From assembly GCF_029690045.1 (NCBI RefSeq), contig NZ_CP121464.1:744001-808000 (forward strand): a DNA stretch of 64,000 nt, read 5' to 3'. Below, piece by piece: positions 25,043 to 35,200 of this stretch. The notes under the pieces are model-generated. The model was not told where the DNA came from and made no database searches. It saw only the letters and a list, made by a program, of their open reading frames with translations. Origin of the DNA: Janthinobacterium rivuli (GTDB lineage: Bacteria > Pseudomonadota > Gammaproteobacteria > Burkholderiales > Burkholderiaceae_D). Position 1 is the stretch's first letter. Each line of letters starts with the position of its first letter. The position numbers and the translations under genes were made by a program.

Positions 25043-27322
25043 ATGGCGACTATGCGGAATGTATCTTTGAGCAACACTTATTGGAGTCGGGTAGTGAATT
25101 GGCTGGTCTTGCTGGCGCTGGGCGCCTTGCTGGCCGCGTGCGGCGGCGGTGGCGGCGATCCGACCATCGATGGCGGCAGCAGTGGTGGCACGACGGGCGG
25201 GGTGGCCGCGACGGTCACGGTAAGCCTGTTTAACGCTGCTGGCCAGCCTGGCAGTACGCTCAGCAGCACGACGCCGCTGACGGCCAAGGCGCTCGTCAAC
25301 GATAAAAATGGCGTTCCCGTCAGCAATGCCGTGGTCACGTTTTCGGCCGATGCCACGCTGGTAACGTTGTCGTCGACCAACGGCACGGCACTGACCGATG
25401 CCAAGGGCTATGCCAGCATCACCGTCTCGGCCCTGAATGCAGCAGTCACCGGTGCGGGCAAGCTGACGGCCACTGTCGCAACGGCCACCGCCACGGTCAC
25501 CGGCGAGGCGAGCTATGAAATCAAGGCAGCGCAGGCTGCTGGCGCGAAAATGACGCTGTCGCTGTTCAGCGGTAGCAGCGCAAGCAATTCTTTGTCGAGC
25601 GCCACGCCATTGACGGCCAAGGCGCTTGTTACCGACTTGAGCGGCAAGCCGATCACCGATGCCCTGGTAGTTTTTTCTACCGACAATGCCGTTGCTGTAC
25701 TGTCCCCGTCGGTAGGGACGGCACTGACTGACGCGACGGGTATGGCCAGCGTTACCATGCGTCCTTTCAGTCTGACGAGCAGCGGCGCCGCTAGCTTGCG
25801 GGCAAGCACGACAGTAAATGGTGCTCTTGCCAGCACTCAAATTAACTATGTGCTGGGCACAACAGATCTGACGCTGGCCAACATGACCTTTTCGCCTGCC
25901 AGCATCCCTGCCTATGGCACGGCAAATGTGTCGGTCGATATCATGGCTGGCAGCAAGGCCTACACCGGTACGGGAGTAACGGTGGATTTTGGTTCGAACT
26001 GTGTCTCCGCGGGCAAAGCCAGCGTGAGCAGCGGCGTGCCGGCCGTCAATGGCAAGGCGACGGCCGTGTACCGCGATCTCGGTTGCGGCGGCGCGGACAT
26101 GCTGTTTGCCTCCGTGACCGGTAGCAACGCCGCACTGCACGCCACCCTGAACGTCGCGCGGGCGACGCCGGCATCGGTACAGTTTTCCGCCGTTAGTCCG
26201 GTGGGGAAATCGCTTGTCATTCAAGGCCAGGGCGGCCTGTCGCGCACGGAAACGGCGACCCTGACTTTCCGCGTATTCGATACTTTTAACAGGCCTTTGC
26301 CAGGCCAGGAAGTCACTTTCTCGCTGCTGAACGGCCCGGGTGTGACGTTGAATAAGCTGAAGGACATCACCGATGCCAACGGTGAAGTCATCACCACGGT
26401 CAATTCCGGTCTTACGCCGACGACGTTCCGCGTCAAGGCCAGCCTGGCATCCGGCGTATCCACCTTGTCCGACTCCATCCTGGTGACGACCGGCTTGCCC
26501 GTGCAAACGGCATTTTCGCTGAGCGTGGTTAAATCCAACGTGGAAGGCTGGTCCTATGACAGCGGCGTGGGCAACCCCGCCACCACCGTCACTGTCCTGT
26601 TGGCGGACCAGGCGGGCAATCCGGTACCGGATGGCACGCCGGTGGCGTTCCAGAGCAACCTGGGCGCTATCGGTTCATCGAGCATGGGCGGCTGTACCAC
26701 CACCAATGGCGGCTGCTCGGTCGATTTCCGCAGCCAGAATCCGCGTGTGGCGACCAATCCGCCGGCGACGCCCTGCAATGACCTCAAAAACGGCGGCACG
26801 GCGGACAGTAACTGGCCGGGCCTGGCGACCGTGTGCGCCAGCACGTCGGATGGCAGCACGACATTGTTTGCCAAGATCGCGATCTTCTTGAGCGACAGCC
26901 ATCCTGACAAGGTCTTCCTGACGAACGACGATGGCAGCACCGCTGTCCTGGGGACACAGGCGTATGACCTGGGTTCCCGGTCGGCGAGCCTGCCCCGCAC
27001 ATTCCGCCTGCTGATCAGCGATCTGCATCAAAATCCCATGCCATCCGGTAGTACGGTGACAATCACGAATGCCGTCAATGGGCAGGTGTCAGTGTTGCCG
27101 GCGAGCGTGCAAAATATCTATCCGCACAATATGCTTGGTGTCGATGACAGGACGGGCAACAACATCAAGGGTAACCAGGGCAGCCTGCATACCGTTACAA
27201 TTAACAGTATGACGCCGACCAGCTGTGTAGCCGATGTAGTCAATACGTTTAATGTGACAGTGACGACGCCGCTGGGCAACGCCACCAGTTACCCGTTTAG
27301 ACTGACATTCTCCTGTCCTTGA
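25043..27322 (+). CDS. Ig-like (Big_1, invasin-type) repeat lipoprotein
   Basis: The 759-residue protein has a 32-residue signal with lipobox LAAC (C33) followed by a Gly run, so it is predicted to be a surface or periplasmic lipoprotein. At least two bacterial Ig-like domains of the invasin/intimin type repeat in tandem (about 60-150 and 168-265). They share PLTAKALV and VGTALTDA/NGTALTDA blocks. Further Ig-like modules follow (about 370-465 and 490-590). The C-terminal third contains several cysteines, including one two residues from the end, suggesting disulfides. It lies 46 bases after pilQ on the same strand, with no terminator between. An adhesin or pilus-associated role is inferred from position and fold. 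An in-frame ATG at 25052 is an alternative start. Confidence 0.75.
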   Translation: MATMRNVSLSNTYWSRVVNWLVLLALGALLAACGGGGGDPTIDGGSSGGTTGGVAATVTVSLFNAAGQPGSTLSSTTPLTAKALVNDKNGVPVSNAVVTFSADATLVTLSSTNGTALTDAKGYASITVSALNAAVTGAGKLTATVATATATVTGEASYEIKAAQAAGAKMTLSLFSGSSASNSLSSATPLTAKALVTDLSGKPITDALVVFSTDNAVAVLSPSVGTALTDATGMASVTMRPFSLTSSGAASLRASTTVNGALASTQINYVLGTTDLTLANMTFSPASIPAYGTANVSVDIMAGSKAYTGTGVTVDFGSNCVSAGKASVSSGVPAVNGKATAVYRDLGCGGADMLFASVTGSNAALHATLNVARATPASVQFSAVSPVGKSLVIQGQGGLSRTETATLTFRVFDTFNRPLPGQEVTFSLLNGPGVTLNKLKDITDANGEVITTVNSGLTPTTFRVKASLASGVSTLSDSILVTTGLPVQTAFSLSVVKSNVEGWSYDSGVGNPATTVTVLLADQAGNPVPDGTPVAFQSNLGAIGSSSMGGCTTTNGGCSVDFRSQNPRVATNPPATPCNDLKNGGTADSNWPGLATVCASTSDGSTTLFAKIAIFLSDSHPDKVFLTNDDGSTAVLGTQAYDLGSRSASLPRTFRLLISDLHQNPMPSGSTVTITNAVNGQVSVLPASVQNIYPHNMLGVDDRTGNNIKGNQGSLHTVTINSMTPTSCVADVVNTFNVTVTTPLGNATSYPFRLTFSCP

Positions 27323-27387
27323 CCTGCGGGGGGAGCGGGGGCCGTCGAGGGCGGCACCCGTTATTTTCTGATTGATTGATATAAAAA

Positions 27388-29049
27388 GTGTCCGAAATTT
27401 CCAACAGTAATATTTTTCTTGTCGGCCTCATGGGCGCAGGCAAAACCACGATCGGACGCATCCTGGCCCGCAAGCTGGGCTTGCGCTTTGTCGATTCCGA
27501 CCACGAAATCGAGGCACGCACGGGCGCGACCATCCCGTGGATCTTTGAAATCGAGGGCGAGGCCAGCTTTCGCCGGCGCGAGGCCGAGGTCATCCGCGAC
27601 CTGAGCGCCCAGCAAGGTATCGTCATGGCCACCGGCGGCGGGGCCATCCTCAACGCCGACAGCCGCGCCTACCTGAAGGAACGGGGCACGGTCGTCTACC
27701 TGCGCGCCAGCGTCAGTAACATCCTCGCGCGCACCAGCCATGACAAGAACCGCCCGCTGCTGCAGACGGCCGACCCGCGCAGGAAGCTCGAAGAGCTGAC
27801 GGCGCAGCGCGAGCCCCATTACATGGAAGTGGCCGACATTGTGATCGACACGGGCCGTCCTAACGTACAATCGATGGTCCAGACCATCCTGATGCAGCTG
27901 GCCAGCCTCGAATGCGAGGCCTCGCCCAACTGCGTCATTCATGCAGAGCCTTCGATGAACGAGCAATCCAAAATGTTGTTGAGCGTAGACCTCGACGAAC
28001 GCAGTTATCCGATCGCCATCGGTCCCGGCCTCTTGGCTGACGCCGATGCGCTGCTGCGCCATATCAGCGGCCACAAGGTGGCCATCGTCACCAATACCAC
28101 CGTCGCGCCCCTGTATCTGGGTCGCCTGCAGGCGGCGCTGGCCAGCGATGGCCGCGAAGTGATCTGCATCGTCCTGCCGGACGGCGAAGAGTATAAAAAC
28201 TGGGCCAGCCTGATGCAGATCTTCGACGCGCTGCTGGCCAATAAATGCGACCGCAAGACTACCCTGGTGGCGCTGGGCGGCGGCGTGATCGGCGACCTGA
28301 CCGGCTATGCGGCCGCCAGCTACATGCGCGGCATCGGCTTCGTGCAGGTGCCTACCACCCTGCTGGCGCAGGTCGATTCCTCCGTCGGCGGCAAGACGGG
28401 CATCAACCACCCGCTGGGCAAGAACATGATCGGCGCCTTCTACCAGCCGCGCGCCGTGATCGCCGACACCTCGACCCTGGAAACCCTGCCGGCGCGCGAG
28501 CTGTCGGCCGGCCTGGCCGAAGTGATCAAGCATGGCGCCATCATCGATGCCGCGTTTTTCGACTGGATCGAAGCGAACATGGCCAAGCTGATGGCGCGCG
28601 ACAAGGGCGCCTTGGCCTACGCGATCGCCCGCTCGTGCGAAATCAAGGCCGACGTGGTGCGCCAGGACGAGCGCGAAGGCGGCCTGCGCGCCATCCTGAA
28701 CTTCGGCCACACCTTCGGCCACGCCATCGAGGCGGGCCTGGGCTACGGCCACTGGCTGCACGGCGAAGCCGTCGGCTGCGGCATGGTGATGGCGGCGGAC
28801 CTGTCGTGCCGCATGGGCTATATCGACCAGGCGGCCGTCGAGCGCGTGCGCAAACTCGTCGCCGCCGCCGGCCTGCCCGTCAAGGCGCCGGACCTCGGTG
28901 TCGCGCGCTGGCTGGAACTGATGGAGGTCGACAAGAAGAACGAGGGCGGCGCCATCAAGTTCATCCTGTTGAAACCGCTGGGCAGCCCGAGCATCACGTC
29001 CGCGCCCCATGAACTGGTGCTGGCCACACTGGCCGCCGGAGTGCAATAG
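27388..29049 (+). CDS. aroKB: Fused shikimate kinase / 3-dehydroquinate synthase
   Basis: One uninterrupted 553-residue frame carries two shikimate pathway enzymes. Residues 1-175 are AroK, which phosphorylates shikimate: P-loop [12 protein letters not shown]-rich [15 protein letters not shown] and RNRPLL-type lid (KNRPLLQ). Residues about 195-553 are AroB, which makes 3-dehydroquinate: [19 protein letters not shown], the Zn ligands in [18 protein letters not shown] and HGEAVGCG. A linker of about 25 residues joins them. The frame begins with GTG at 27388. An internal ATG at 27955 could also give free AroB. Separate aroK and aroB genes are the usual arrangement after pilQ. Confidence 0.88.
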   Translation: MSEISNSNIFLVGLMGAGKTTIGRILARKLGLRFVDSDHEIEARTGATIPWIFEIEGEASFRRREAEVIRDLSAQQGIVMATGGGAILNADSRAYLKERGTVVYLRASVSNILARTSHDKNRPLLQTADPRRKLEELTAQREPHYMEVADIVIDTGRPNVQSMVQTILMQLASLECEASPNCVIHAEPSMNEQSKMLLSVDLDERSYPIAIGPGLLADADALLRHISGHKVAIVTNTTVAPLYLGRLQAALASDGREVICIVLPDGEEYKNWASLMQIFDALLANKCDRKTTLVALGGGVIGDLTGYAAASYMRGIGFVQVPTTLLAQVDSSVGGKTGINHPLGKNMIGAFYQPRAVIADTSTLETLPARELSAGLAEVIKHGAIIDAAFFDWIEANMAKLMARDKGALAYAIARSCEIKADVVRQDEREGGLRAILNFGHTFGHAIEAGLGYGHWLHGEAVGCGMVMAADLSCRMGYIDQAAVERVRKLVAAAGLPVKAPDLGVARWLELMEVDKKNEGGAIKFILLKPLGSPSITSAPHELVLATLAAGVQ

Positions 29050-29051
29050 CC

Positions 29052-30188
29052 ATGGCGCCCGAAGACTTCCTTGCCCCCTACGCGGCCCACTCGGCACAGG
29101 GTCAGGGACGTCGCTTTGATGAAGCGGCGCACGCCTCGCGCAGCCAGTTCCAGCGTGACCGCGACCGCATCATCCATTCCTCGGCCTTCCGCCGCCTCGA
29201 ATACAAGACCCAGGTATTCCTCAACCACGAGGGAGACCTGTTTCGCACGCGCCTGACGCACAGCCTGGAAGTGGCGCAAGTGGGGCGTTCGATTGCGCGC
29301 AACCTGCGCCTGAACGAAGACCTGGTGGAAGCCATCGCGCTGGCGCATGACCTGGGCCACACGCCATTCGGCCACGTGGGTCAGGACGTGCTCAATGAAT
29401 GCATGCAGGAGCATGGCGGCTTCGAGCACAACTTGCAAAGCCTGCGCGTGGTCGACACGCTGGAAGAGCACTACGGCGCCTTCGACGGCTTGAACCTGAT
29501 GTTCGAGACGCGCGAAGGCATCTTGAAACATTGCTCGCTGGCGCATGCGCGCGAACTCGGTCCCGTGGCACAGCGCTTCATCGACCGCACGCAACCGACG
29601 CTGGAAGCGCAGCTGACCAACCTGGCCGACGAAATCGCCTACAACAGCCACGATATCGACGACGGCTTGCGTTCCGGCCTGATCACCATCGCCCAGCTGG
29701 AAGAGGTGGAATTCTTCGGCCGCCTGTGGCGCGAGGTGCAGCAGGCGTTCCCGGGTCTGTCGGGCCGGCGCGCCATCTACGAAACCCTGCGCCGCCTGAT
29801 CACGGCACTGGCCGACGATCTGATCGTCACCTCGACGCAGCTCATTGCCGATGCCGCCCCGCGTGATGTGAACGAAGTGCGCGCCAGCGCTCCGCTGATC
29901 CGTTTTTCGGACGCCATGCGCAAGGACGCGACGGAGCTGAAACGCTTTTTGCGCGCGAACCTGTACCGCCACTACCAGGTCAACCGCATGCGCGTCAAAG
30001 CGAGCCGCATCGTGCGCGAACTGTACGACAGCTTCATGGCCGAACCAGCCCTGCTGCCGCCCGACTATCAGGTCAATGGCGATGATGTGACCAAGCAGGC
30101 GCGCAAGATCGCCGACTACATCGCCGGCATGACGGACCGCTACGCGATCCGCGAGCACCGCAGGCTGTATTCGCTCGACGAGCTGTAA
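29052..30188 (+). CDS. dgt: Deoxyguanosinetriphosphate triphosphohydrolase-like protein
   Basis: This HD-domain enzyme is predicted to hydrolyse dNTPs to deoxynucleosides and triphosphate. The 378-residue length and sequence fit the shorter Dgt type 2 group. The metal-binding HD set is visible: H in [12 protein letters not shown] in [12 protein letters not shown], and the later D in NSHDIDDG. The gene starts two bases after the aroKB stop and is therefore probably cotranscribed, a common pairing in Betaproteobacteria. Confidence 0.92.
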   Translation: MAPEDFLAPYAAHSAQGQGRRFDEAAHASRSQFQRDRDRIIHSSAFRRLEYKTQVFLNHEGDLFRTRLTHSLEVAQVGRSIARNLRLNEDLVEAIALAHDLGHTPFGHVGQDVLNECMQEHGGFEHNLQSLRVVDTLEEHYGAFDGLNLMFETREGILKHCSLAHARELGPVAQRFIDRTQPTLEAQLTNLADEIAYNSHDIDDGLRSGLITIAQLEEVEFFGRLWREVQQAFPGLSGRRAIYETLRRLITALADDLIVTSTQLIADAAPRDVNEVRASAPLIRFSDAMRKDATELKRFLRANLYRHYQVNRMRVKASRIVRELYDSFMAEPALLPPDYQVNGDDVTKQARKIADYIAGMTDRYAIREHRRLYSLDEL

Positions 30189-30228
30189 CGGTCACTGCGG
30201 GCACTGACATGCTCGCGTGACGCTGCGT

Positions 30229-30258
30229 GTCGGGTTACGCCGTGCCGGCTAACCCGAC
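30229..30258. repeat. REP-like hairpin downstream of dgt
   Basis: TCGGGTTA and TAACCCGA pair perfectly, with an inner GCC/GGC pair. Outer bases read GTGTCGGGTTACGCC and CGGCTAACCCGACCTAC, the form of a widespread proteobacterial intergenic repeat that I recognise. There is no T tract, so it is not a standard terminator. It lies in the 263-base gap between dgt and ttrB, which shows no gene. Confidence 0.6.
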
Positions 30259-30451
30259 CTACCAATACAGGCGGTCATGGGGAATCCGACAACATTGCTG
30301 GCGCGGCGCCTTTACTCCGCATTGTCGATCCTGTCAATTGGCATGATCATCTAGGTCCCCGCACTATCACCCCAATATCCCCGCAGCGCCTTCTTTTCTA
30401 TCATGGCAGCAAGTCAACAAGGGCTTGCCGCCCATAGTCAAGGAGAGTGTC

Positions 30452-31162
30452 ATGATTGAATCGCGCCGCAGTTTCTTGCGCGCCTTGCCAGCCGTAACCA
30501 TCGGGGCGGCCATCGCGCCGCTGCCCGGCAAGGCGGCCACCAAGGGCGAAGGCGGCCAGCGCTGGGCGATGGTGGTCGACGTGCAGAAGTGCATCGGCTG
30601 CCAGGCTTGCACGGTCTCCTGCATCATGGAAAACGCCGTGCCGGAAAACAGCTTCCGCACCGTCGTCTCGACCTATGAAGTCAAGGAAGAGAACCGCTGC
30701 GGCACTTACATGCTGCCGCGCCTGTGCAACCACTGCGCCAATCCCCCCTGTATTCCCGTCTGTCCCGTGGGCGCCACCTTCCAGCGCAAGGATGGCGTCG
30801 TCGTCGTCGACGGCGACCGCTGCGTGGGCTGCGCCTACTGCGTGCAAGCGTGCCCGTACGACGCGCGCTTCATCAACCACGAAACGGGCAAGGCCGACAA
30901 GTGCACGTTCTGCGCGCACCGCGTCGACGAAGGCTTGCTGCCGGCCTGCGTGGAAACCTGCGTGGGCGGCGCGCGCATCTTCGGCGACCTCAATGATCCG
31001 GAAAGCCTGGTGCACCAGCTGCTCACCGAGAACAAGGTGAAGGTACTCAAACCCGAGCAGGGCACCCAGCCCCACGTGTTTTACCTGGGACTGGATACGC
31101 GCTTCGCCGGCCACGTCGAAGGCGAAGCGACTCTTTGGCAACCGAGCAAACACGGGAAATAA
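30452..31162 (+). CDS. ttrB: Tetrathionate reductase iron-sulfur subunit TtrB
   Basis: TtrB carries electrons from the quinol-oxidising membrane subunit TtrC to the molybdenum subunit TtrA in the periplasm. The 236-residue protein has a twin-arginine signal (SRRSFLRALPA) and four 4Fe-4S cysteine clusters: CIGCQACTVSC, CNHCANPPCIPVC, CVGCAYCVQAC, and CTFC with a later CVETC. AAGGAGA six bases before ATG 30452 fixes the start. It begins the ttrBCA operon. Related PsrB/NrfC proteins share these motifs, so the Ttr call rests mainly on TtrA and TtrSR next door. Confidence 0.88.
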   Translation: MIESRRSFLRALPAVTIGAAIAPLPGKAATKGEGGQRWAMVVDVQKCIGCQACTVSCIMENAVPENSFRTVVSTYEVKEENRCGTYMLPRLCNHCANPPCIPVCPVGATFQRKDGVVVVDGDRCVGCAYCVQACPYDARFINHETGKADKCTFCAHRVDEGLLPACVETCVGGARIFGDLNDPESLVHQLLTENKVKVLKPEQGTQPHVFYLGLDTRFAGHVEGEATLWQPSKHGK

Positions 31163-31165
31163 ACC

Positions 31166-32272
31166 ATGGACAGCCACATCACCGAAATTGTCAACGTCAC
31201 GCGCGAAGCGGCATGGTTGCCGTGGGCGGTGCAGTATTTTTTCCTCATCGGCCTCAGTTACGGCAGCTTCATGCTGACCTTGCCGTACTTCGTTTTCGGC
31301 CGCAAGGCGTATGAACGCCTGGGGCGCATCGCGCTGCTGGCGTCCCTCGTCTGCGGCATGACGGCGCCCGTGGCGCTGCTGGCCGACTTGCACGGGCCGG
31401 GCCGCTTCTACCACTTCTATATTTACTTCCAGCCGCAATCGTGGATGTCGTGGGGCTCGTTCTTCATTCCTCTGTATCTGGGCTGTCTGATGCTGTACGC
31501 GTGGCTGGCGCTGCGCGTGGACTTTTCCACGCGGGGGCAGGGCCAGGATCGCCTGGCCTGGGCCTACCGCCTGCTGGGACGCGGTGGCGCCGCATCGCGC
31601 AAGGCCATCGTCACCGCTGCCGCCTTCACCTTGCTGGCCGCCTTTGTCGTGGGCCTGTACACGGGCATGGAAGTAATGGTGGTGCGCGCCCGTCCCCTGT
31701 GGTTCACGCCTTTCCTGCCGGCGCAATTTGCCGCCACGGCATTCGTGGGAGCGGTGGGCCTGGCGCTGCTGTTCAACCGTTTCCTGCCGGGCCGCGAGCA
31801 GGCGCTGGAAGTGTCGCTGAACCGCGCGCTGGCCCTGTCGCTGGCGCTGGTGCTGGCCCTGGGTGGCGGCTGGCTGTTCGTCAGTCTCTCCGGCGTGAGC
31901 GCCAGCCACAGCATGGCGTTCACCCAGGTGGCCGGCATGCCGCAATGGCAGTTCACGGCCGTCTGGGCCGTGCTGTCGTCCATCGTGCCGATGGCCCTGG
32001 CCATCTGGCGCCCGGCCACGAGTGGCCTGGTCAATGGCCTGATCGCGCTGCATAGCGCCTGGATGATGCGCTGGACGATTTTCATTGGCGGCCAGACGAT
32101 CCCGAAAACGGGCGCCGGCCTGTATGACTACCACCTGCCAATGGGGAACGATGGCTTGATGGGGATTATAGGCACGGCCGGCCTGTGGATCGCGCTGCTG
32201 TTGCTGATGCTGGAATTTTTGCCATGGGCCGGACGCATGCTGCGCAACCGTCCCGCCATGGCCACGCACTGA
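31166..32272 (+). CDS. ttrC: Tetrathionate reductase membrane subunit TtrC (NrfD family)
   Basis: TtrC is the integral membrane subunit that anchors TtrAB and oxidises menaquinol or ubiquinol. The 368 residues form about nine helices with the NrfD/PsrC pattern (ADLHGPGRFYHFY, LPLGNDG-like end LPMGNDGLMG). It starts three bases after ttrB and ends ten bases before ttrA, so the three genes are tightly linked. Confidence 0.85.
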   Translation: MDSHITEIVNVTREAAWLPWAVQYFFLIGLSYGSFMLTLPYFVFGRKAYERLGRIALLASLVCGMTAPVALLADLHGPGRFYHFYIYFQPQSWMSWGSFFIPLYLGCLMLYAWLALRVDFSTRGQGQDRLAWAYRLLGRGGAASRKAIVTAAAFTLLAAFVVGLYTGMEVMVVRARPLWFTPFLPAQFAATAFVGAVGLALLFNRFLPGREQALEVSLNRALALSLALVLALGGGWLFVSLSGVSASHSMAFTQVAGMPQWQFTAVWAVLSSIVPMALAIWRPATSGLVNGLIALHSAWMMRWTIFIGGQTIPKTGAGLYDYHLPMGNDGLMGIIGTAGLWIALLLLMLEFLPWAGRMLRNRPAMATH

Positions 32273-32282
32273 GGAGTCAAAA

Positions 32283-35200
32283 ATGAACGAACGCACAAAC
32301 AACGACGACCGCAACGACGGCCCTGAAGACGAAAACGAAAAACGCCGCAAGCTGCTACGCTACGGCGCCATTGGCGGGGGCCTGGCCGCCTTTGCCGCCA
32401 GCTTTTCCACCACGGCCGGCCGCATGGTCGACCACGCGCTGGGTAAAGATAAACCCGTGCAAAAACTGCATGGCAACTCCCTGCCGCCCGAGTTTTCCGT
32501 CGACACGGCCACGGGCAAGCTGACCGTCAATCCGGACCAGCAGGTCAGCTACACCATGTGCATGGGCTGCACCACGTTTTGCGGCGTGCGCGTGCGCCTG
32601 GATAAAAAAAGCGGCAAGGTGCTGCGCGTGGCGGGCAACCCGTACAGCCCCCTGTCGGCCGATCCGGCGCTGCCATATCAAACCTCGATCCGCGACAGCT
32701 TCGTCTCGCTGTCGCGCTTCCAGGAAAAGGGGCTGAAGGGCCGCTCGACGGCTTGCGGCCGTGGTAACGGCGTGCTGGAACAGATGGAGTCGCCATTCCG
32801 CGTGCTGGCGCCCATGAAGCGTGTGGGACCGCGCGGCGGCGGCCAGTGGGAACCGATCGCCTTCGATCAATTGGTCAAGGAAGTGACGGAAGGCGGCGAC
32901 CTGTTTGGCGAGGGCCACGTGCAGGGCTTGCGCGCCTTGCGCGAACTGGAAAAACCGATCGATCCGGCGCAGCCGGAACTGGGCCCGCAAGTCAATCAGG
33001 TGGGCCTGATGTGCAGCACCGACGATGGCCGCCTGGCGTTCGGCACGCGCTTTTTCAAGCAGTCGTACGGCAGTCTGAACCTGGTCAACCACGGCTCGTA
33101 TTGCGGCGGCGCCTACCGCAGCGGCTCGGGCGCCATGTTCGGCGACATGAAGAAAATGCCGCACGCGAAAGTGGACCTGGAAAACACGGAGTTCTGCATT
33201 TTCGTCGGCACGGCGCCGGGCAATGCGGGCAACCCGTTCAAGCGCCAGGGCACCCTGATCGCGAAAGCCCGTTCCGGCAAGCGCGAATTCAGCTACGTCG
33301 TCGTCGACCCCGTCCTGACGAATGCGGACAGCCTGGCCGCGGGCGACCGCAGCCGCTGGGTGCCGATCAAGCCGGGCACGGATGGCGCGCTGGCCATGGC
33401 CATGATCCGCTGGATCATCGAGCACGAACGCTATGACCGCAACTTCCTCGTGCAGCCGAACCTGAAGGTGGCGGAAGCGGCAGGCGAAGCCGCCTGGTGC
33501 AACGCCACGCATCTGGTCATCAGCGAGAAGGGCCATCCGCGCGATGGCCGCTACCTGCGCGCGTCGGACATCGGTGCGGTGGAACTGGCGGAAGAAGAGC
33601 GCTACAAGGATGGCGACGCCTTCTGCGTGATCGACGCCGCCACGCAAGCCATCGTGCCGCACAACGTCGCCAAGGGCGAGGCGCGATTGTTCTTCGACGG
33701 CCCGCTGGACGTGCTTGGCGCGCCGCTGCACCTGAAGACGGCCATGACGATGCTCAACGAAGAAGCGCAGCGCCACAGCATGGACGAGTATTCGGCCGCC
33801 TGCGGTATCGGGCGCGACATCATCGAAGGCCTGGCGCAGGAACTCACCAGCCATGGCAAGCGCGCGGCCGTCAATGCGCACGGCGGCATGATGTCGGGCG
33901 CCGGCTTTTACAACGCGTATGCGCTGGTCATGCTCAATACCCTGATCGGCAATTTGAACCGCAAGGGCGGCACCCTGGTCAATGGCGGCAGCTTCAAGGA
34001 TGCGGGACCCGGTCCGCGCTACAACCTCGAGAGTTTCGACGGCGAGATCAAGGCGGCCGGCATGCCGATCGGACGCAATGTGCCGTATGAAAAAACCTCG
34101 GAATTCAAGCTGAAGAAGGAAGCGGGCAAGGCGTATCCTGCCAGGGCGCCGTGGTATCCGAACGCGCCCGCGCTGGCGACCGAGTGGCTCACCAGCGCCA
34201 TGAACGGCTATCCGTACACTCTGAAGGCGCTGATCCTGTGGAGCTGCAATCCCGTCTACGGCATCACGGGCTTGCGCGCGCAGATCGGCAAGGAGCTGGC
34301 CGATCCGAAGAAGATTCCCCTGATCGTCGCCATCGACCCCTTCATCAATGAAAGCTCGGCGTTTGCCGATTACCTGCTGCCCGATACCTTGCTGTATGAA
34401 AGCTGGGGCTGGGCCGGCGCCTGGGGCGGCATGCCCGTCAAAATGAGCACGGCGCGCTGGCCCGTGGTCGAACCGCGCGTGCAAAAAACGCCGGACGGCC
34501 AGACCATCTGCATGGAATCGTTCTTCATCGCGCTGGCAAAAACGATGGCCTTGCCCGGCTTCGGTCCGGACGCCTTGCAAGACACGGATGGCCAGCGCTT
34601 CCCCCTGCAGCGCGCGGAAGACTGGTATCTGCGCGGCGGCGCCAACATCGCCTGGCAGGGCAAGACGTCCGTGCCTGACGCCAGCGACGACGACATCGAG
34701 CTGTCCGGCGTTGCGCGCATCCGCCCCGAACTGGAGCGCACCCTGAAGCCGGAAGAGTGGCGCAAGGTGGCCTTCATGCTGGCGCGGGGAGGACGCTACC
34801 AGAGCTATGGCGAGATGTTCGGCCTGCGCCTGCCGCCACCCGCGAACCCCAAGGCGCCGGCTGCTCCGGTGCCGGTGATCGGCGAGACGCCGTATCCGCA
34901 GGACTGGTCCACGCACCGCTATCTGAAACAGATGATGCTGTACAACGAGGGTCTGGGCGTGAGCAAGAACAGCTTGAGCGGCAAGCGTTTCCCCGGCACG
35001 CCCGCGTGGAGAGTGGCGGCGTTTGCCGACGGCACGCCCGTACGTAAAACCTATCCGGCCAGCGAATGGCCGTTCGAGTTGATCAGTTTTAAATCGGCGC
35101 TGCAAAACTCGTACAGCATCGGCGCGCGGCGCTTGCGCGGCATCCATCCCGACAACCCGGTCGCCGTGCATCCCGACGATGCGGCGCGCTTGAAGCTGCA

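Noticed and set aside
25200..25830. Direct DNA repeats in the Ig lipoprotein gene as a mobile element
   Set aside because: The similarity follows the two Ig-like protein domains and is diverged at the DNA level. There are no inverted ends or transposase.
30320..30360. FNR-type site upstream of ttrB
   Set aside because: The stretch around AATTGGCATGATCAT does not fit TTGAT-N4-ATCAA well enough to call.
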